Made by a program: the position numbers and the translations under genes
Notes under the pieces: model-generated
What the model saw: only the letters and a program-made list of their open reading frames with translations
What the model was told of the DNA's origin: nothing
Database searches by the model: none
From: a virus
Direction: 5' to 3' (one strand)
Virus record (IMG/VR): IMGVR_UViG_3300048922_000179
Coordinates: 1-32,902 of that record
Length of the DNA: 32,902 nt
Shown here: one piece after another, positions 1 through 8,308 of the stretch
How the letters are laid out: every line of letters begins with the position of its first letter
Position numbering within the stretch: position 1 is the first letter of the stretch

Positions 1-164
1 TGCTGCGTCATATGGAATGGTTCGAAGCCGCAGACCTGATTGTCAAAGGTATGGAAGGCGCGATTAACGCGAAAACCGTCACCTATGACTTCGAACGTCT
101 GATGGAAGGCGCTAAGCTGCTGAAATGCTCAGAGTTTGGCGACGCGATTATCGCGAACATGTAA
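1..164 (+). CDS. icd: Isocitrate dehydrogenase (NADP), C-terminal fragment
   Basis: Partial gene, cut by the window start. The frame beginning at base 3 gives the last 53 residues of enterobacterial Icd, ending in the family's typical tail ([10 protein letters not shown]) with stop TAA at 162-164. Icd converts isocitrate to 2-oxoglutarate in the cytoplasmic TCA cycle. The 3' end of icd is the known integration target of e14 and phage 21, whose attP supplies a replacement 3' coding end. Part of this segment may therefore be phage-derived, so small differences from a host's usual sequence should not be used for taxonomy. The identification is secure; the species is not. Confidence 0.96.
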   Translation, partial: LRHMEWFEAADLIVKGMEGAINAKTVTYDFERLMEGAKLLKCSEFGDAIIANM

Positions 165-186
165 TCCAGATTCTGGGTTAAACTGG

Positions 187-215
187 AACGGGAGCCGATT
201 GGTTCCCGTTTTTAT
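187..215 (+). terminator. Rho-independent terminator of icd
   Basis: AACGGGA (187-193) pairs with TCCCGTT (204-210), followed by a T-rich tract. It lies about 20 bases after the icd stop, as expected for the gene's own terminator. Confidence 0.8.
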
Positions 216-578
216 TATTAGTTTTCGAATGGTTATCAACAATTTATCAAAATAGATTATCAAAACCCTCTCTTAATCAGATGTTTTTTCCTATTATTTC
301 CGCATTGGCCATAACAATTTACCGGACGGCATACAGGTTGCTATAAGCATATAATATGTATTCGGGCGTTGTAGTCTCCAAACTATCAGAAATGTATACA
401 AACTCGGTTCTCATATCCTTTTGCTATTTTATCTGGGAATCACTGGTTCCTGCTGGTTTCCTTAGTCAATGTACAAAAATATACATTACATTGTGTGATT
501 ATAACTTTTTTTTGCGTATTTATATGCTGGTAACACAATTTTATCTCTGTATATTTAAGAGAAATTTTTGGAGGATCT
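216..578. other. AT-rich gene-free stretch upstream of the Ail-like gene
   Basis: No convincing gene: the short ORFs on either strand here lack a Shine-Dalgarno sequence and resemble no family. The stretch must hold the promoter of the outer membrane protein gene. I looked for a PhoP-type tandem GGTTTA box, which controls some Ail/PagC relatives, and did not find a clear one. Confidence 0.5.
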
Positions 579-1061
579 ATGCATAAAATTAAGCTTGCAG
601 TGATATTTCTTTTTATTTGCGTTTTTAACACGACTGTATCTGCTAGTAATTCAATGTCTATGAATTATGCTATAGGCAAGAAAAATGGGGCAGAAAATAT
701 GCATGGATTGAATATCATGTTTAGACACGATATGAATGATTTCGCACTGGTCGCATCAGGCACTTATATACAGAATACCAGCGGCTCTGGATATTCTTAT
801 TTAAAGAATAAATATGCATCTATTATGCCGGGTATAGCATTTAACATTACGCAAGATATAAACTTATATGGGCTTGCTGGTCTTGCTTCTGGCTCAAAAA
901 TGAAACCTAATCAAACACATGAGGTTTACGGAGCTGCTTTTGGTGCTGGTTTTTTTTACAATTTAACAGACAACGTTCAATTAAATTCAGGATATGAATT
1001 GGGAATTATTGATAACAAAGAAATAAATACTTTCATCATTGGGATAGGATATTTGTTTTGA
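579..1061 (+). CDS. Ail/Lom/PagC-like outer membrane beta-barrel protein
   Basis: 160 residues. Residues 1-22 form a signal peptide (charged MHKIK, hydrophobic core, VSA/S cleavage region). The rest alternates short amphipathic strands (SMNYAIGKK, GLNIMFRHD, NINLYGLAGLASG) and ends in an aromatic YLF, the usual C-terminal signal for Bam-dependent insertion. Length and pattern fit the eight-stranded Ail/OmpX/Lom family, whose members give serum resistance or adhesion; lambda Lom is a lysogenic-conversion gene. A GGAGG sits just upstream of the ATG. The gene is much more AT-rich than the phage core and is first in a run with the LuxR-type gene, which starts 17 bases after its stop. Which Ail-family activity it has, if any, cannot be read from sequence. 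Confidence 0.75.
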   Translation: MHKIKLAVIFLFICVFNTTVSASNSMSMNYAIGKKNGAENMHGLNIMFRHDMNDFALVASGTYIQNTSGSGYSYLKNKYASIMPGIAFNITQDINLYGLAGLASGSKMKPNQTHEVYGAAFGAGFFYNLTDNVQLNSGYELGIIDNKEINTFIIGIGYLF

Positions 1062-1078
1062 TTTTGAAGGTGAATAAA

Positions 1079-1615
1079 ATGATCTCTAAAAAATTATTAA
1101 GAATATACGTTATTACTGACAATTATTTTTTATATCACGGCATCAGGGAACTTATTGAAGATTCAAAAGTTTTTGAATCTTATACATATAACGTTGAGCA
1201 AACCACAAAGCTTCCAACACTTATTTTTTATCATAAGTATCATACTCAAGATATTATTATTACAGATAACTTTTTACATTGTTATGCAGTTTCAAAATAC
1301 AGACCAGAAAAAACTTTGATTTTACCATGTAATTACGACTTGGATAAATACATTGAGTGTTTTAATGATTTAACAGACCAAAATGACTTTCATGATATGC
1401 TTCATTTTAAAAAACTATCATCACAAGAGACTCTTTTGTTCACTTTGTTTTCTGAAGGAACAACAGATGACAACATTGCAATTATTCTTAACATAACAAA
1501 AAAGACAATAAGCACACATCGACGTAATATTTTGCAAAAGTTGAATTTAAAAAATAGACATGAACTTTATATGTATGCTCTGGCAACAAAGGAGGGGGTT
1601 TATGAGCATGTATAA
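1079..1615 (+). CDS. LuxR/FixJ-type transcriptional regulator
   Basis: 178 residues from the ATG at 1079, preceded by AAGGTGA; an in-frame TTG at 1058 is less likely. The C-terminal third is a GerE/LuxR helix-turn-helix: a scaffold helix after LSSQE, then DDNIAIILNITKKTISTHR, then the linker to LQKLNLKNRHELYMYAL. The N-terminal part (LRIYVITDNYFLYHGIRELIE) resembles a degenerate receiver domain, but I do not see a clear phospho-acceptor aspartate pocket, so control by phosphorylation is doubtful. It lies directly behind the Ail-like gene and overlaps the next small gene, suggesting one transcript. It may regulate the neighbouring surface genes; that is inference. Confidence 0.75.
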   Translation: MISKKLLRIYVITDNYFLYHGIRELIEDSKVFESYTYNVEQTTKLPTLIFYHKYHTQDIIITDNFLHCYAVSKYRPEKTLILPCNYDLDKYIECFNDLTDQNDFHDMLHFKKLSSQETLLFTLFSEGTTDDNIAIILNITKKTISTHRRNILQKLNLKNRHELYMYALATKEGVYEHV

Positions 1616-1757
1616 TACAATATCTATTTTATCGATAATGGTATTGATTCCATTCTCAATCTATTGTCTTTATGCTAATTATCGCATAAACGAAAAGAAG
1701 AGTATTGCATCAGAAACAACACCATTATGGAGAAAGATTTTTCTGCCGCCTAAGTGA
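1602..1757 (+). CDS. Small single-span membrane protein, unknown function
   Basis: 51 residues. The start at 1602 has a strong GGAGG (about 1590-1595) inside the end of the LuxR-type gene, which it overlaps by 14 bases; this suggests translational coupling. Residues 7-25 (ISILSIMVLIPFSIYCLYA) form one membrane helix, followed by a basic cytoplasmic-type tail. It resembles no family I can name. Its stop abuts the stop of the convergent IprA-like gene, and no classical terminator is visible between them. Confidence 0.55.
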   Translation: MSMYNTISILSIMVLIPFSIYCLYANYRINEKKSIASETTPLWRKIFLPPK

Positions 1758-2357
1758 TTAGTATTTTAGCGGTAGATTTTTAATGTTTAAAAGTTTTCCT
1801 CTGTGAATTTTAATATACCCCCCATCATTGAGGTCTTTTAGAACTTTATTTAAGGAGCTACGAGATATTGTACTTCTAGATAAAATAAATTTGAAAACTG
1901 AAATTTGAGATCTTTCATTTTCTGGTAATTCCCATATAGCTTCTAAGTTGTTTTTTATAATATCGTAGGCATTTTTTGATGAAAATCTTTGATCCCTTTT
2001 GAAAAAGTTTGAAGCGATTTCACAAGTCATTAAGAAAAAATGTTTCCACAAATTATTACTATCAGCTAGGCAGTTCAGTTCTATAGTTGGTATTGCTGTA
2101 AAGGCTGCATCCGTCGAAGCTCTGAAATAATGATAATCATTCTTTTCGAACATAAAAAATAACCCTAAAATATAAGGTGCATATACAGTGAAAATTAAAA
2201 TATCGTCTGTTTTCCTATAAATATCTACTCTACCTTCGGTGAGAAAGTAAACATGTGGTTTATTATTGAGTGTGCTGTGTATCTGCTGTCCATTTGACGC
2301 ATAAATGCGTATAAATTTGTTAGAAGCTTCAACAATCTCTAAGATATGGTCAAACAT
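1758..2357 (-). CDS. IprA/Crp-Fnr-like winged-helix regulator
   Basis: 199 residues. The N-terminal ~110 residues resemble a cyclic-nucleotide-binding beta-roll (PHVYFLTEGRVDIYRKTDD, then YAPYILGLFFMF) without the conserved arginine-serine phosphate pocket, so nucleotide binding is unlikely. The C-terminus is a winged helix (LSRSTISRSSLNKVLKDL, then GGYIKIHRGKL). This arrangement matches the IprA family of enterobacterial regulators, linked to oxidative stress and surface traits. The gene is AT-rich and converges on the preceding regulator cassette. A long AT-rich gap on its promoter side separates it from the flippase genes. Target genes are unknown. Confidence 0.65.
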   Translation of the reverse strand: MFDHILEIVEASNKFIRIYASNGQQIHSTLNNKPHVYFLTEGRVDIYRKTDDILIFTVYAPYILGLFFMFEKNDYHYFRASTDAAFTAIPTIELNCLADSNNLWKHFFLMTCEIASNFFKRDQRFSSKNAYDIIKNNLEAIWELPENERSQISVFKFILSRSTISRSSLNKVLKDLNDGGYIKIHRGKLLNIKNLPLKY

Positions 2358-2768
2358 GATTTAATGCCTCTGCTATTATTTTCATTCTTAAAGTTTGATG
2401 TTAGGCAATCATATGATCTTTTTAGGAGATGGCAAGTTTAAATTTAAATATGTTCTTGTGTAATTATACATAATTTATTTATGAGTTAAATTAGCAGCAG
2501 TTAGTGCTGGGTTCGTCAAATATTATCAACCTATCATTCTCAATATTCGTGAGGATGTGTGTTTTGTGTTAGTTGATTGTTTGGTAGGGTGCTAACAATT
2601 TATTTTATAACTATTTATAATATATAGTTTGCATACTAATGTTTTCCATGCTTGAGTTTTGCTAAAAAACACTTCTGCAATTCTATTTTTTGCGATATTT
2701 ATACTAGTCTACTCATTCTGCTTTGAATTATATTGGTTTTGAATTCAATGTTAAAAAGAGGATTGAAT
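2358..2768. other. AT-rich divergent intergenic region
   Basis: About 410 bases with no supportable gene. It separates the leftward IprA-like gene from the rightward small membrane protein and flippase, so it should hold both promoters. The composition is too AT-rich to choose among many possible -10 hexamers. I see no inverted repeat or terminator worth naming. Confidence 0.5.
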
Positions 2769-2903
2769 ATGTTATTTCTACTTTCATGTATTGTCTTGTT
2801 GATACTGATAGTTGCTGTTGTTTACGTTATGCTATTTAATAAAGATAGCATGGATATTACGCAATTCATAGATTTACTATATAAAGATAATGAAGAGAAA
2901 TAA
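2769..2903 (+). CDS. Small membrane peptide upstream of flippase
   Basis: 44 residues: ATG at 2769, TAA at 2901-2903. An AGAGGA lies just upstream (about 2756-2762). Residues 2-23 are a continuous hydrophobic helix (LFLLSCIVLLILIVAVVYV), followed by an acidic tail ending DNEEK. It is followed after 22 bases by the flippase start, so the two are probably co-transcribed. Nothing identifies its function. Small size and AT-rich surroundings leave some doubt that it is translated; the ribosome site and spacing favour it. Confidence 0.5.
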   Translation: MLFLLSCIVLLILIVAVVYVMLFNKDSMDITQFIDLLYKDNEEK

Positions 2904-2925
2904 ATATATAAAAGAGGTTGAGTAG

Positions 2926-4218
2926 GTGTTAACTAAAACTCAAAAAAATATCATTTGGATGATTACAGAAAAATCAATAGGCATAATTGGTCTTTTCTTT
3001 ATAAACGCTTTAGTAGCTAAATACTTGGGGCCTGTAGTAATTGGGCAAATAGCAATCGCAACTGCGATTTTTCAAATTATTCAAGTTGCCGCGGTTTTTG
3101 GTAGCGATAGTATTTTCTATAAAAGAATAACCACAAACTTACTGGGCGGCATTCAATTAATGTTGCCTATATTCATATTGAGGAGTGCGGTATTTATATT
3201 TTTTGCATGTACTTGCATCATGATTTTAAATGTGCAAATGGATTTAACAGGTATGGTGTTAGTGCTGTCAATATGTTTGGCATATTACTTTTACACAATT
3301 GACACATATACAAGCTTTAATGAGTCATTGCTGAACTCTAGAATGAATGCTCTTGCAAACGTAACCGGACTTATTTTCGGTTTAGTAGTCAGAGCATTAA
3401 TGGTTAAATATAAAGCTCCGGTTATCTTATTTGGACTGCCTCTTATAATTATAAGCGCTACCCCTTACTTTTTGAAGTTATTTATATTCCGGAAGGAATA
3501 TAAAAGTAAAGTGACAATAAAATATAAAGCATTAAGAAAAAGATTTTTTTACCTGAGTTATGCGGGTAGTATTCTCGTTGTTCCTTCTGTTATTGCATCA
3601 ATCTATCCGAGATTGAATTTACTTGTAATATCATTTTTGTATGGGGATCATGATGTCGGCATATATTCAGTTTCTCAAACTCTTGCTACTAGTTGGAATT
3701 TCATTTTGTTATCGTTGCTAACCTCTTGTCTACCGGCAATATTTCGAGAGAAAAACAAATCAAAAATAATCAATCTTGGTGCAAGACTGCATTTGAATAT
3801 CATTTTACTGTCAATTCCGGTAATATTTCTGATGACGTTTTTGATAAGCTATGTAATCTTCTACATATATGGTGGTGAGTATAATGAATCTATAGCGCCC
3901 TGCATTTTATTATGTTTTGCAACATTATTATCTACACTTGGAATGGCTTCATCGAAAATAATTGTTAAGCTTTCTGGATATAGGTTTTTGCTATATAAAA
4001 CTATATTTGTTTTGGTTTTTAGTTTGGTGCTTTCTTATTTTTTTTCTCTAAGGTTCGGATTGATTGGTGCTGCCTTAGCGGTTATCATTACTGAAATTTT
4101 TTCTCTAACAATTTTCAACTACTTGTTCATGCAAGGTTTTATGTTGTTAGTGCATGTCGAAATAATCAAGGTTATTTGCGGATGCGTTCGGAAATTATTT
4201 AAAAAAAGCGTTAGATAA
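2926..4218 (+). CDS. Wzx-type polysaccharide flippase (MATE/MOP superfamily)
   Basis: 430 residues from GTG at 2926, with AGAGG at 2912-2916. About twelve hydrophobic helices run along the whole length, separated by short basic loops. The opening (KSIGIIGLFFINALVAKYLG) has the N-terminal pattern of oligosaccharide flippases that move undecaprenyl-linked sugars across the inner membrane for O-antigen, capsule or exopolysaccharide assembly. No glycosyltransferase or polymerase gene is nearby, so it must use a host-made substrate or be an orphan. As prophage cargo it could alter the host surface (serotype conversion, blocking superinfection); this is inference. The gene is strongly AT-rich compared with the phage core, indicating separate acquisition. 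Confidence 0.75.
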   Translation: MLTKTQKNIIWMITEKSIGIIGLFFINALVAKYLGPVVIGQIAIATAIFQIIQVAAVFGSDSIFYKRITTNLLGGIQLMLPIFILRSAVFIFFACTCIMILNVQMDLTGMVLVLSICLAYYFYTIDTYTSFNESLLNSRMNALANVTGLIFGLVVRALMVKYKAPVILFGLPLIIISATPYFLKLFIFRKEYKSKVTIKYKALRKRFFYLSYAGSILVVPSVIASIYPRLNLLVISFLYGDHDVGIYSVSQTLATSWNFILLSLLTSCLPAIFREKNKSKIINLGARLHLNIILLSIPVIFLMTFLISYVIFYIYGGEYNESIAPCILLCFATLLSTLGMASSKIIVKLSGYRFLLYKTIFVLVFSLVLSYFFSLRFGLIGAALAVIITEIFSLTIFNYLFMQGFMLLVHVEIIKVICGCVRKLFKKSVR

Positions 4219-4349
4219 AGGTTAATAAAATGCAATCTTTATCTGAATGGGTTAAGATAAAAGTTTAAGTCTAAAATCTATTCTTTATAAAAGATATTAA
4301 TCGTTATGTTTAATTAATTGGTAAGATGTTTTGCAATCCGATGGGGTTT

Positions 4350-4388
4350 TAAAAAAATAAATATAAAGGAGTGCATGCTCCTTTATAT
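4350..4388 (-). terminator. Terminator of the integrase gene
   Basis: ATATAAAGGAG (4361-4371) pairs perfectly with CTCCTTTATAT (4378-4388) around a six-base loop. Read leftward it is followed by a T-rich run complementary to the A-tract at 4351-4360. The hairpin overlaps the integrase stop codon. Confidence 0.75.
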
Positions 4389-5510
4389 AAGTATTTTAAT
4401 CCAATCTTTACCCCGATCATCATGATATCGAGCCGTTTGATTCGGTGACTTATGACCTAGCAACTTCTGAGTATCTATCCCTTGAATCTCATATAGTCTT
4501 TCCGCTAACGAGCGTTGTTCATGGAAAGTAGCTGGCGTGCCATCCCCCCAATTTATGTCTGATTTATCACGAGCCTTACTGAAGTTCATTGTTATTGTGT
4601 TCGACTTTACCTGGGCACCTCGTTCTGCCATTGAGGTTGCCCGAAAGAAGTGGATTAGGTATGGACTCACTGCATAGTCACGGCAACGTGCAACTACATC
4701 CCTCAAACTCCAGTCAATCGCGTTAAGCCTTAGGGATAGAGGGAGCGCTAGCTTGCTCCCTGTTTTCTCCTGAACGACATGCAGATGGTCATCCCAAATA
4801 TCGCAAAACTTCATGTTGGAAATATCCCCAAGGCGTTGACCTGTAACGAGCGCCAATAGCATTGCATTGCCCATGTATTGATGGCGGGCATCAGCTATCG
4901 CGAAAATCTTTTGCCATTCGTCGAGGTTTAGACGTTGTCGGGTAACTCGCCGGCGCGGTTGTTTTGTCGCAAGAGCCGGGTTATAACCCGGCGGTACCTC
5001 GCCATAATGCTGGGCTTCCTTGAATACATCGATCAAAACAGAGCGGATTACCTGGGCCATCCTCGGTTGACCTTCTGCAACATAGGACTCCAGTATCTGG
5101 GCAACATCCCGAACATCGACGGATGAAATCAATTTCATTCCCACGCTCTCACGAAGTAGGGCTACTGGTTTAGCCTTTTGCTTATGAGTGTTCGGCTTGA
5201 TATCACCGTTCTCCAGTCTTTCATCCTGAATTTTCCAATAACGATCTAACCACGTATTTGTTGTTATCGCCTTTCCTTTGCTGGAGGCGATCTTGTCGCT
5301 TATAGCCAAAACCTGCCTGGTGCGCTGTTCAGCTAGTCGCTCATTGGCTTCGATTGCTATTGCTGTTGCTTCGGCCTCGTTAGTTCCAAGACTATGAAAC
5401 TTACCTGTAACGGGATGCTTATACCGCCAGTAGATTTTATTTACCTTACGACTGTAGAGTGGATAAAGATTAGGTATCTTAACGTTGTTTTTACGTGGTC
5501 GGGCAGCCAT
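4383..5510 (-). CDS. int: Tyrosine-recombinase integrase, e14/phage 21 type
   Basis: 375 residues, full length for lambda-family integrases. An N-terminal arm-binding domain (residues 1-60, starting MAARPRKNN) is followed by a core-binding helical domain (about 80-175) and the catalytic domain (about 195-370). Catalytic residues seen: R226 in TGQRLGD, K249 in the beta-hairpin, H330-x-x-R333 in TFHEQR, H353 in LLGHKS and nucleophile Y362 in ARYHDD. It performs integration and, with Xis and IHF, excision. Its similarity to the e14 integrase, as I recall it, and the icd fragment at the left edge agree on icd as the target. It overlaps the end of xis by 20 bases. Confidence 0.95.
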   Translation of the reverse strand: MAARPRKNNVKIPNLYPLYSRKVNKIYWRYKHPVTGKFHSLGTNEAEATAIAIEANERLAEQRTRQVLAISDKIASSKGKAITTNTWLDRYWKIQDERLENGDIKPNTHKQKAKPVALLRESVGMKLISSVDVRDVAQILESYVAEGQPRMAQVIRSVLIDVFKEAQHYGEVPPGYNPALATKQPRRRVTRQRLNLDEWQKIFAIADARHQYMGNAMLLALVTGQRLGDISNMKFCDIWDDHLHVVQEKTGSKLALPLSLRLNAIDWSLRDVVARCRDYAVSPYLIHFFRATSMAERGAQVKSNTITMNFSKARDKSDINWGDGTPATFHEQRSLAERLYEIQGIDTQKLLGHKSPNQTARYHDDRGKDWIKILI

Positions 5511-5736
5511 CAGACAATATCCTTTGAAGCATAGGAGAATCAGATTTTTTAATAACGGGCTGGGTTAAATTACCTGTAATCTCGGCATCTTCTCTTACCC
5601 GCCAGTATCTTCCTTCTTTGGTGGCCGGGGGAGTGAACATGCTCTCTTTAGCGTATCGGCGTAAAGTATTCAGGCTTGGAGGGTTACTCCGGTATTTTTC
5701 CGCAGCCCATTCTTCTAAAGTCAGCATTTGAAGCAT
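5491..5736 (-). CDS. xis: Excisionase (e14 Xis-like)
   Basis: 81 residues from the ATG at 5736, chosen because GAGG lies eight bases upstream; an in-frame ATG at 5760 lacks a ribosome site. The protein starts MLQMLTLEEWAAEKY and continues with TLRRYAKESMFTPPATKEGRYW, the winged-helix pattern of lambdoid excisionases. Such proteins bend DNA at attR and direct integrase toward excision. It lies immediately upstream of int with a short overlap, the usual arrangement. The e14 excisionase is the closest relative I can recall. Confidence 0.88.
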   Translation of the reverse strand: MLQMLTLEEWAAEKYRSNPPSLNTLRRYAKESMFTPPATKEGRYWRVREDAEITGNLTQPVIKKSDSPMLQRILSDGCPTT

Positions 5737-5788
5737 GTGATTTACCTCATAATGGCCCATATTCGGGCCATATTCTGAAATTAAAAAA

Positions 5789-8272
5789 TCAGTGTTCAGT
5801 CAGACGCTGCCAGATTGCTGACACGTATTTGACCTGGTGAAGCGCATCCGAAATAGCCTTGTGAGGTTCTCCATCAAATAGGATTTCATAGCGAGGCTCG
5901 CAGCCAACGGCTTTACCCAACTCGACAACAGTTCTTACATCCCGGTTATTCCAGAACTTCCATGGGCAGGTGATCCCCGTTCGGTCATAAGATGCCTCAA
6001 GCAGGACATTGTCATAAGTGGCACCATTCCCCCAGACCTGTACAGAATCAGGACCGTTATCCGCATTCTCGGCTATAAACTCATTTAGCTGCAGTAAGGC
6101 ATCATCGAGCGGAATAGCATCATCTATCACTAATTCTGAACGAGCTTCAGGCGACGCTTTAAGCCAGAAGATTATGGTAGATGCATCAGGAACCCCGCCG
6201 CTGGCCATGGAAGATTCCAGGCTAATCACTTTGTAAAACTCCGAACCGGTATTACCTGTAGATGGATCAAAGAACACGGCTCCGATAGATACGACTGGTG
6301 AATCAGCCTTTTTGCCAAAAGCTTCAATGTCGATCATAAGGTGTGTATAGAGCATTTCAGGCTCGGTATGATTATGATGACCGGAATCATTATTTATGGC
6401 AGTTGTGCTGCTATAAGTTTCAGTCGCGCTTGCGCTTGAGATAGTTTCTTCCGTGCCTTCTGATAACGCATCACCGTTCAGGGTTTCATCATTGCCAGTT
6501 TCTTCCATCTGCACATTATCAACGTACTCCGCCGCGGTATTTTGTCGGTCGATTACAGCGTTGCTGGTGGCCAGCCCTTCAATAGAAAAAAGACCATTAC
6601 CAACTTTTTCGAGAACCGGTAGCGTGCCGCCGTCGACTTGTGCCCCTTCATTCTGGCCGCCAGTTTCAAAAGCAGAATCAGTCACTACCTCGTTTGTCCA
6701 GCTCACTTCAGGGTTATGGCGCGCAGCCGCAAGAGTTTCGTCTGATGGAGCAGAATGATCGCTTTCAGTCAGGTTTGCGTTAATGAATCCGCTGAGACGT
6801 GACGGATACAGGTAATGCTCCGGGTGAGCGCTACGGATAAGTGCAAAGATAGCCGCACGCGAGTAATCCAAAACTCCCGGGGTTGCACGAAGGGCTTTAG
6901 ACCATTCCTTGAACGGACTTTCTTTTTTACTAACAATCTCTTTTGCACGACGGAAAACACCACCAGGGATATCGTAAATGTTGAAATCCATTGGTAGCGT
7001 TGCCAGTGCAATCTCTAAATCGAGAGTGTCAAGATCATGTTTAAGGTCAGGGTTTCTGTCAGTCTTGTTGCCTCCGCCAGCATTCGTACCGCTTTCAGTA
7101 CGCTGTATTTCTGCAACGCGATTGCCTTTGGCCCATTCTTTTACCAGCAGGCCGCGGTCAATGTAATCAGTCGCCGCCCAGATTCTGGTGAATCGGAGAA
7201 CCAAAGCGAGTTCGTGACGCTTTTCCTGGTTGAACACTTTGCGAATGGCGTCGGTATAGCGCCATAGGTCTTTGGTGTCGTAACCTTTAACCTGTTCGCA
7301 GTTTTCTGCCGCCAGCAGCAGGTTCTGGACATAGCTGTTGTCAGTGTCCATCTCCAGCGCGCTGATACCTTCGTATTCTTCGCGGCTTAAGTGGTGGCGC
7401 AGTTCGTCGGCGGTGAACTGGGCGAGTACCTGCTTGCGGAAGGGCATGCGAACGACTGGATAACGTGTGGTTTCATCATCATTCTCGTCAATCTGGATAC
7501 CGTTATCAGGTTCAAGACCCTGATTTGCTATAACACCGGTGTCGCTGGTGCTTTCAGATTTCACATGGGTAAATTTGCCGCTGCGCCAGGCTTCCACTAA
7601 TTGGTTGCGATCGCTGGCATCTGCTTTAGCCCAGTCAGCCATGAATGCAGCGATATTTTCAGTTTCGTGTGCTTCATCTGGCGCGAAAACCAGCTTAATC
7701 GCCTGAACAAGTTTCCACTCAGCGTTCAGGCTGAGTTCGGCAACTTCAGGGATGTCGCTCTTCGCCAGCAGCAGGTTCTTAAGATAGGTGTTGCCTTCAT
7801 CCAGTGACATTTCGCTGGCAGCCAGCTGCTGCTCTTTTGTGATGTGTGATTGATACTTGTCGCTGGTCAGGTGAACGGCAAAACGTACTGATGGAGTGCG
7901 GTTTTCAAGCGGGACACTCTCGACGGTGGTTTCAACTGTACTGGTCGCTTCCGGAGCGGCAGTGTTGTTGTCCACGGCTCCAGTAGACTCAGCACCAGCC
8001 TTTGGCAGCCAGGTGCGTCCATCGTCCTGAAGTTCGTAGCGTTTGCACCAGGTGTAATCCACTGTGCATTCTTCAGGCAGGTCGTCATAAACCGGAAAAT
8101 CGGTACGTACAGGCTTGCTATAATCCTTGCCCCGGCCGGTTTCAATACCAGCATCTTCCAGCTCAACATCCAGCTGCAAATTGGCTCGTGCTTCTGATTT
8201 AGCCGTGAACCAGATAACGGCATCTTCTTTGCCGGATTTCTGCGTTGCCTTGATTAAATGAAAGAATTCCAT
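5789..8272 (-). CDS. Large RecE-like/DEDD 3'-5' exonuclease with two internal repeats
   Basis: 827 residues. Residues 1-90 resemble the N-terminus of prophage exodeoxyribonuclease VIII-type proteins. Residues 129-237 and 273-390 are two diverged copies of one helical module; both contain an EM-D/N-Y-NLLLA block and a later WA-D-DR-LV-W-G block. Residues 415-500 form another conserved segment (YDIPGGVFRRAKEIV). A low-complexity Ser/Thr/Glu-rich linker (500-640) leads to a C-terminal DEDD exonuclease fold (641-827), with D648 and E650 in MIDIEAFG, a central TYDN aspartate, and H804 and D809 in HKAISDALH. This C-terminus matches the RNase T/Rv2179c-like family, often annotated 3'-5' exoribonuclease. 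It heads the leftward early operon. No RecT, Bet or Gam gene is visible beside it, so a recombination role is uncertain. Confidence 0.8.
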   Translation of the reverse strand: MEFFHLIKATQKSGKEDAVIWFTAKSEARANLQLDVELEDAGIETGRGKDYSKPVRTDFPVYDDLPEECTVDYTWCKRYELQDDGRTWLPKAGAESTGAVDNNTAAPEATSTVETTVESVPLENRTPSVRFAVHLTSDKYQSHITKEQQLAASEMSLDEGNTYLKNLLLAKSDIPEVAELSLNAEWKLVQAIKLVFAPDEAHETENIAAFMADWAKADASDRNQLVEAWRSGKFTHVKSESTSDTGVIANQGLEPDNGIQIDENDDETTRYPVVRMPFRKQVLAQFTADELRHHLSREEYEGISALEMDTDNSYVQNLLLAAENCEQVKGYDTKDLWRYTDAIRKVFNQEKRHELALVLRFTRIWAATDYIDRGLLVKEWAKGNRVAEIQRTESGTNAGGGNKTDRNPDLKHDLDTLDLEIALATLPMDFNIYDIPGGVFRRAKEIVSKKESPFKEWSKALRATPGVLDYSRAAIFALIRSAHPEHYLYPSRLSGFINANLTESDHSAPSDETLAAARHNPEVSWTNEVVTDSAFETGGQNEGAQVDGGTLPVLEKVGNGLFSIEGLATSNAVIDRQNTAAEYVDNVQMEETGNDETLNGDALSEGTEETISSASATETYSSTTAINNDSGHHNHTEPEMLYTHLMIDIEAFGKKADSPVVSIGAVFFDPSTGNTGSEFYKVISLESSMASGGVPDASTIIFWLKASPEARSELVIDDAIPLDDALLQLNEFIAENADNGPDSVQVWGNGATYDNVLLEASYDRTGITCPWKFWNNRDVRTVVELGKAVGCEPRYEILFDGEPHKAISDALHQVKYVSAIWQRLTEH

Positions 8273-8308
8273 ATCGGGTCCTTAATTTTGGTTGTAAGAT
8301 ACCCGCAG

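Larger units (their letters stand above)
1..215. other. Probable attL (prophage attachment site in icd)
   Basis: Inferred from context. An e14-type integrase and excisionase lie a few kilobases to the right, and e14 and phage 21 integrate within the 3' end of icd. The crossover core cannot be delimited because the partner copy (attR) would lie beyond the right edge of the window. The prophage presumably begins somewhere within this segment. Confidence 0.5.

Noticed and set aside
356-631. Short ORFs on both strands upstream of the Ail-like gene
   Set aside because: They overlap each other, lack ribosome sites and have composition typical of AT-rich intergenic DNA.
5752-5771. ATGGCCC/GGGCCAT hairpin upstream of xis as a terminator
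   Set aside because: No T-run follows on the minus strand, so leftward read-through into xis and int is not clearly blocked; left unassigned.
6018-8202. Multiple plus-strand ORFs opposite the exonuclease gene
   Set aside because: Shadows of the exonuclease frame: no ribosome sites, and Ser/Arg/Pro-rich antisense composition.
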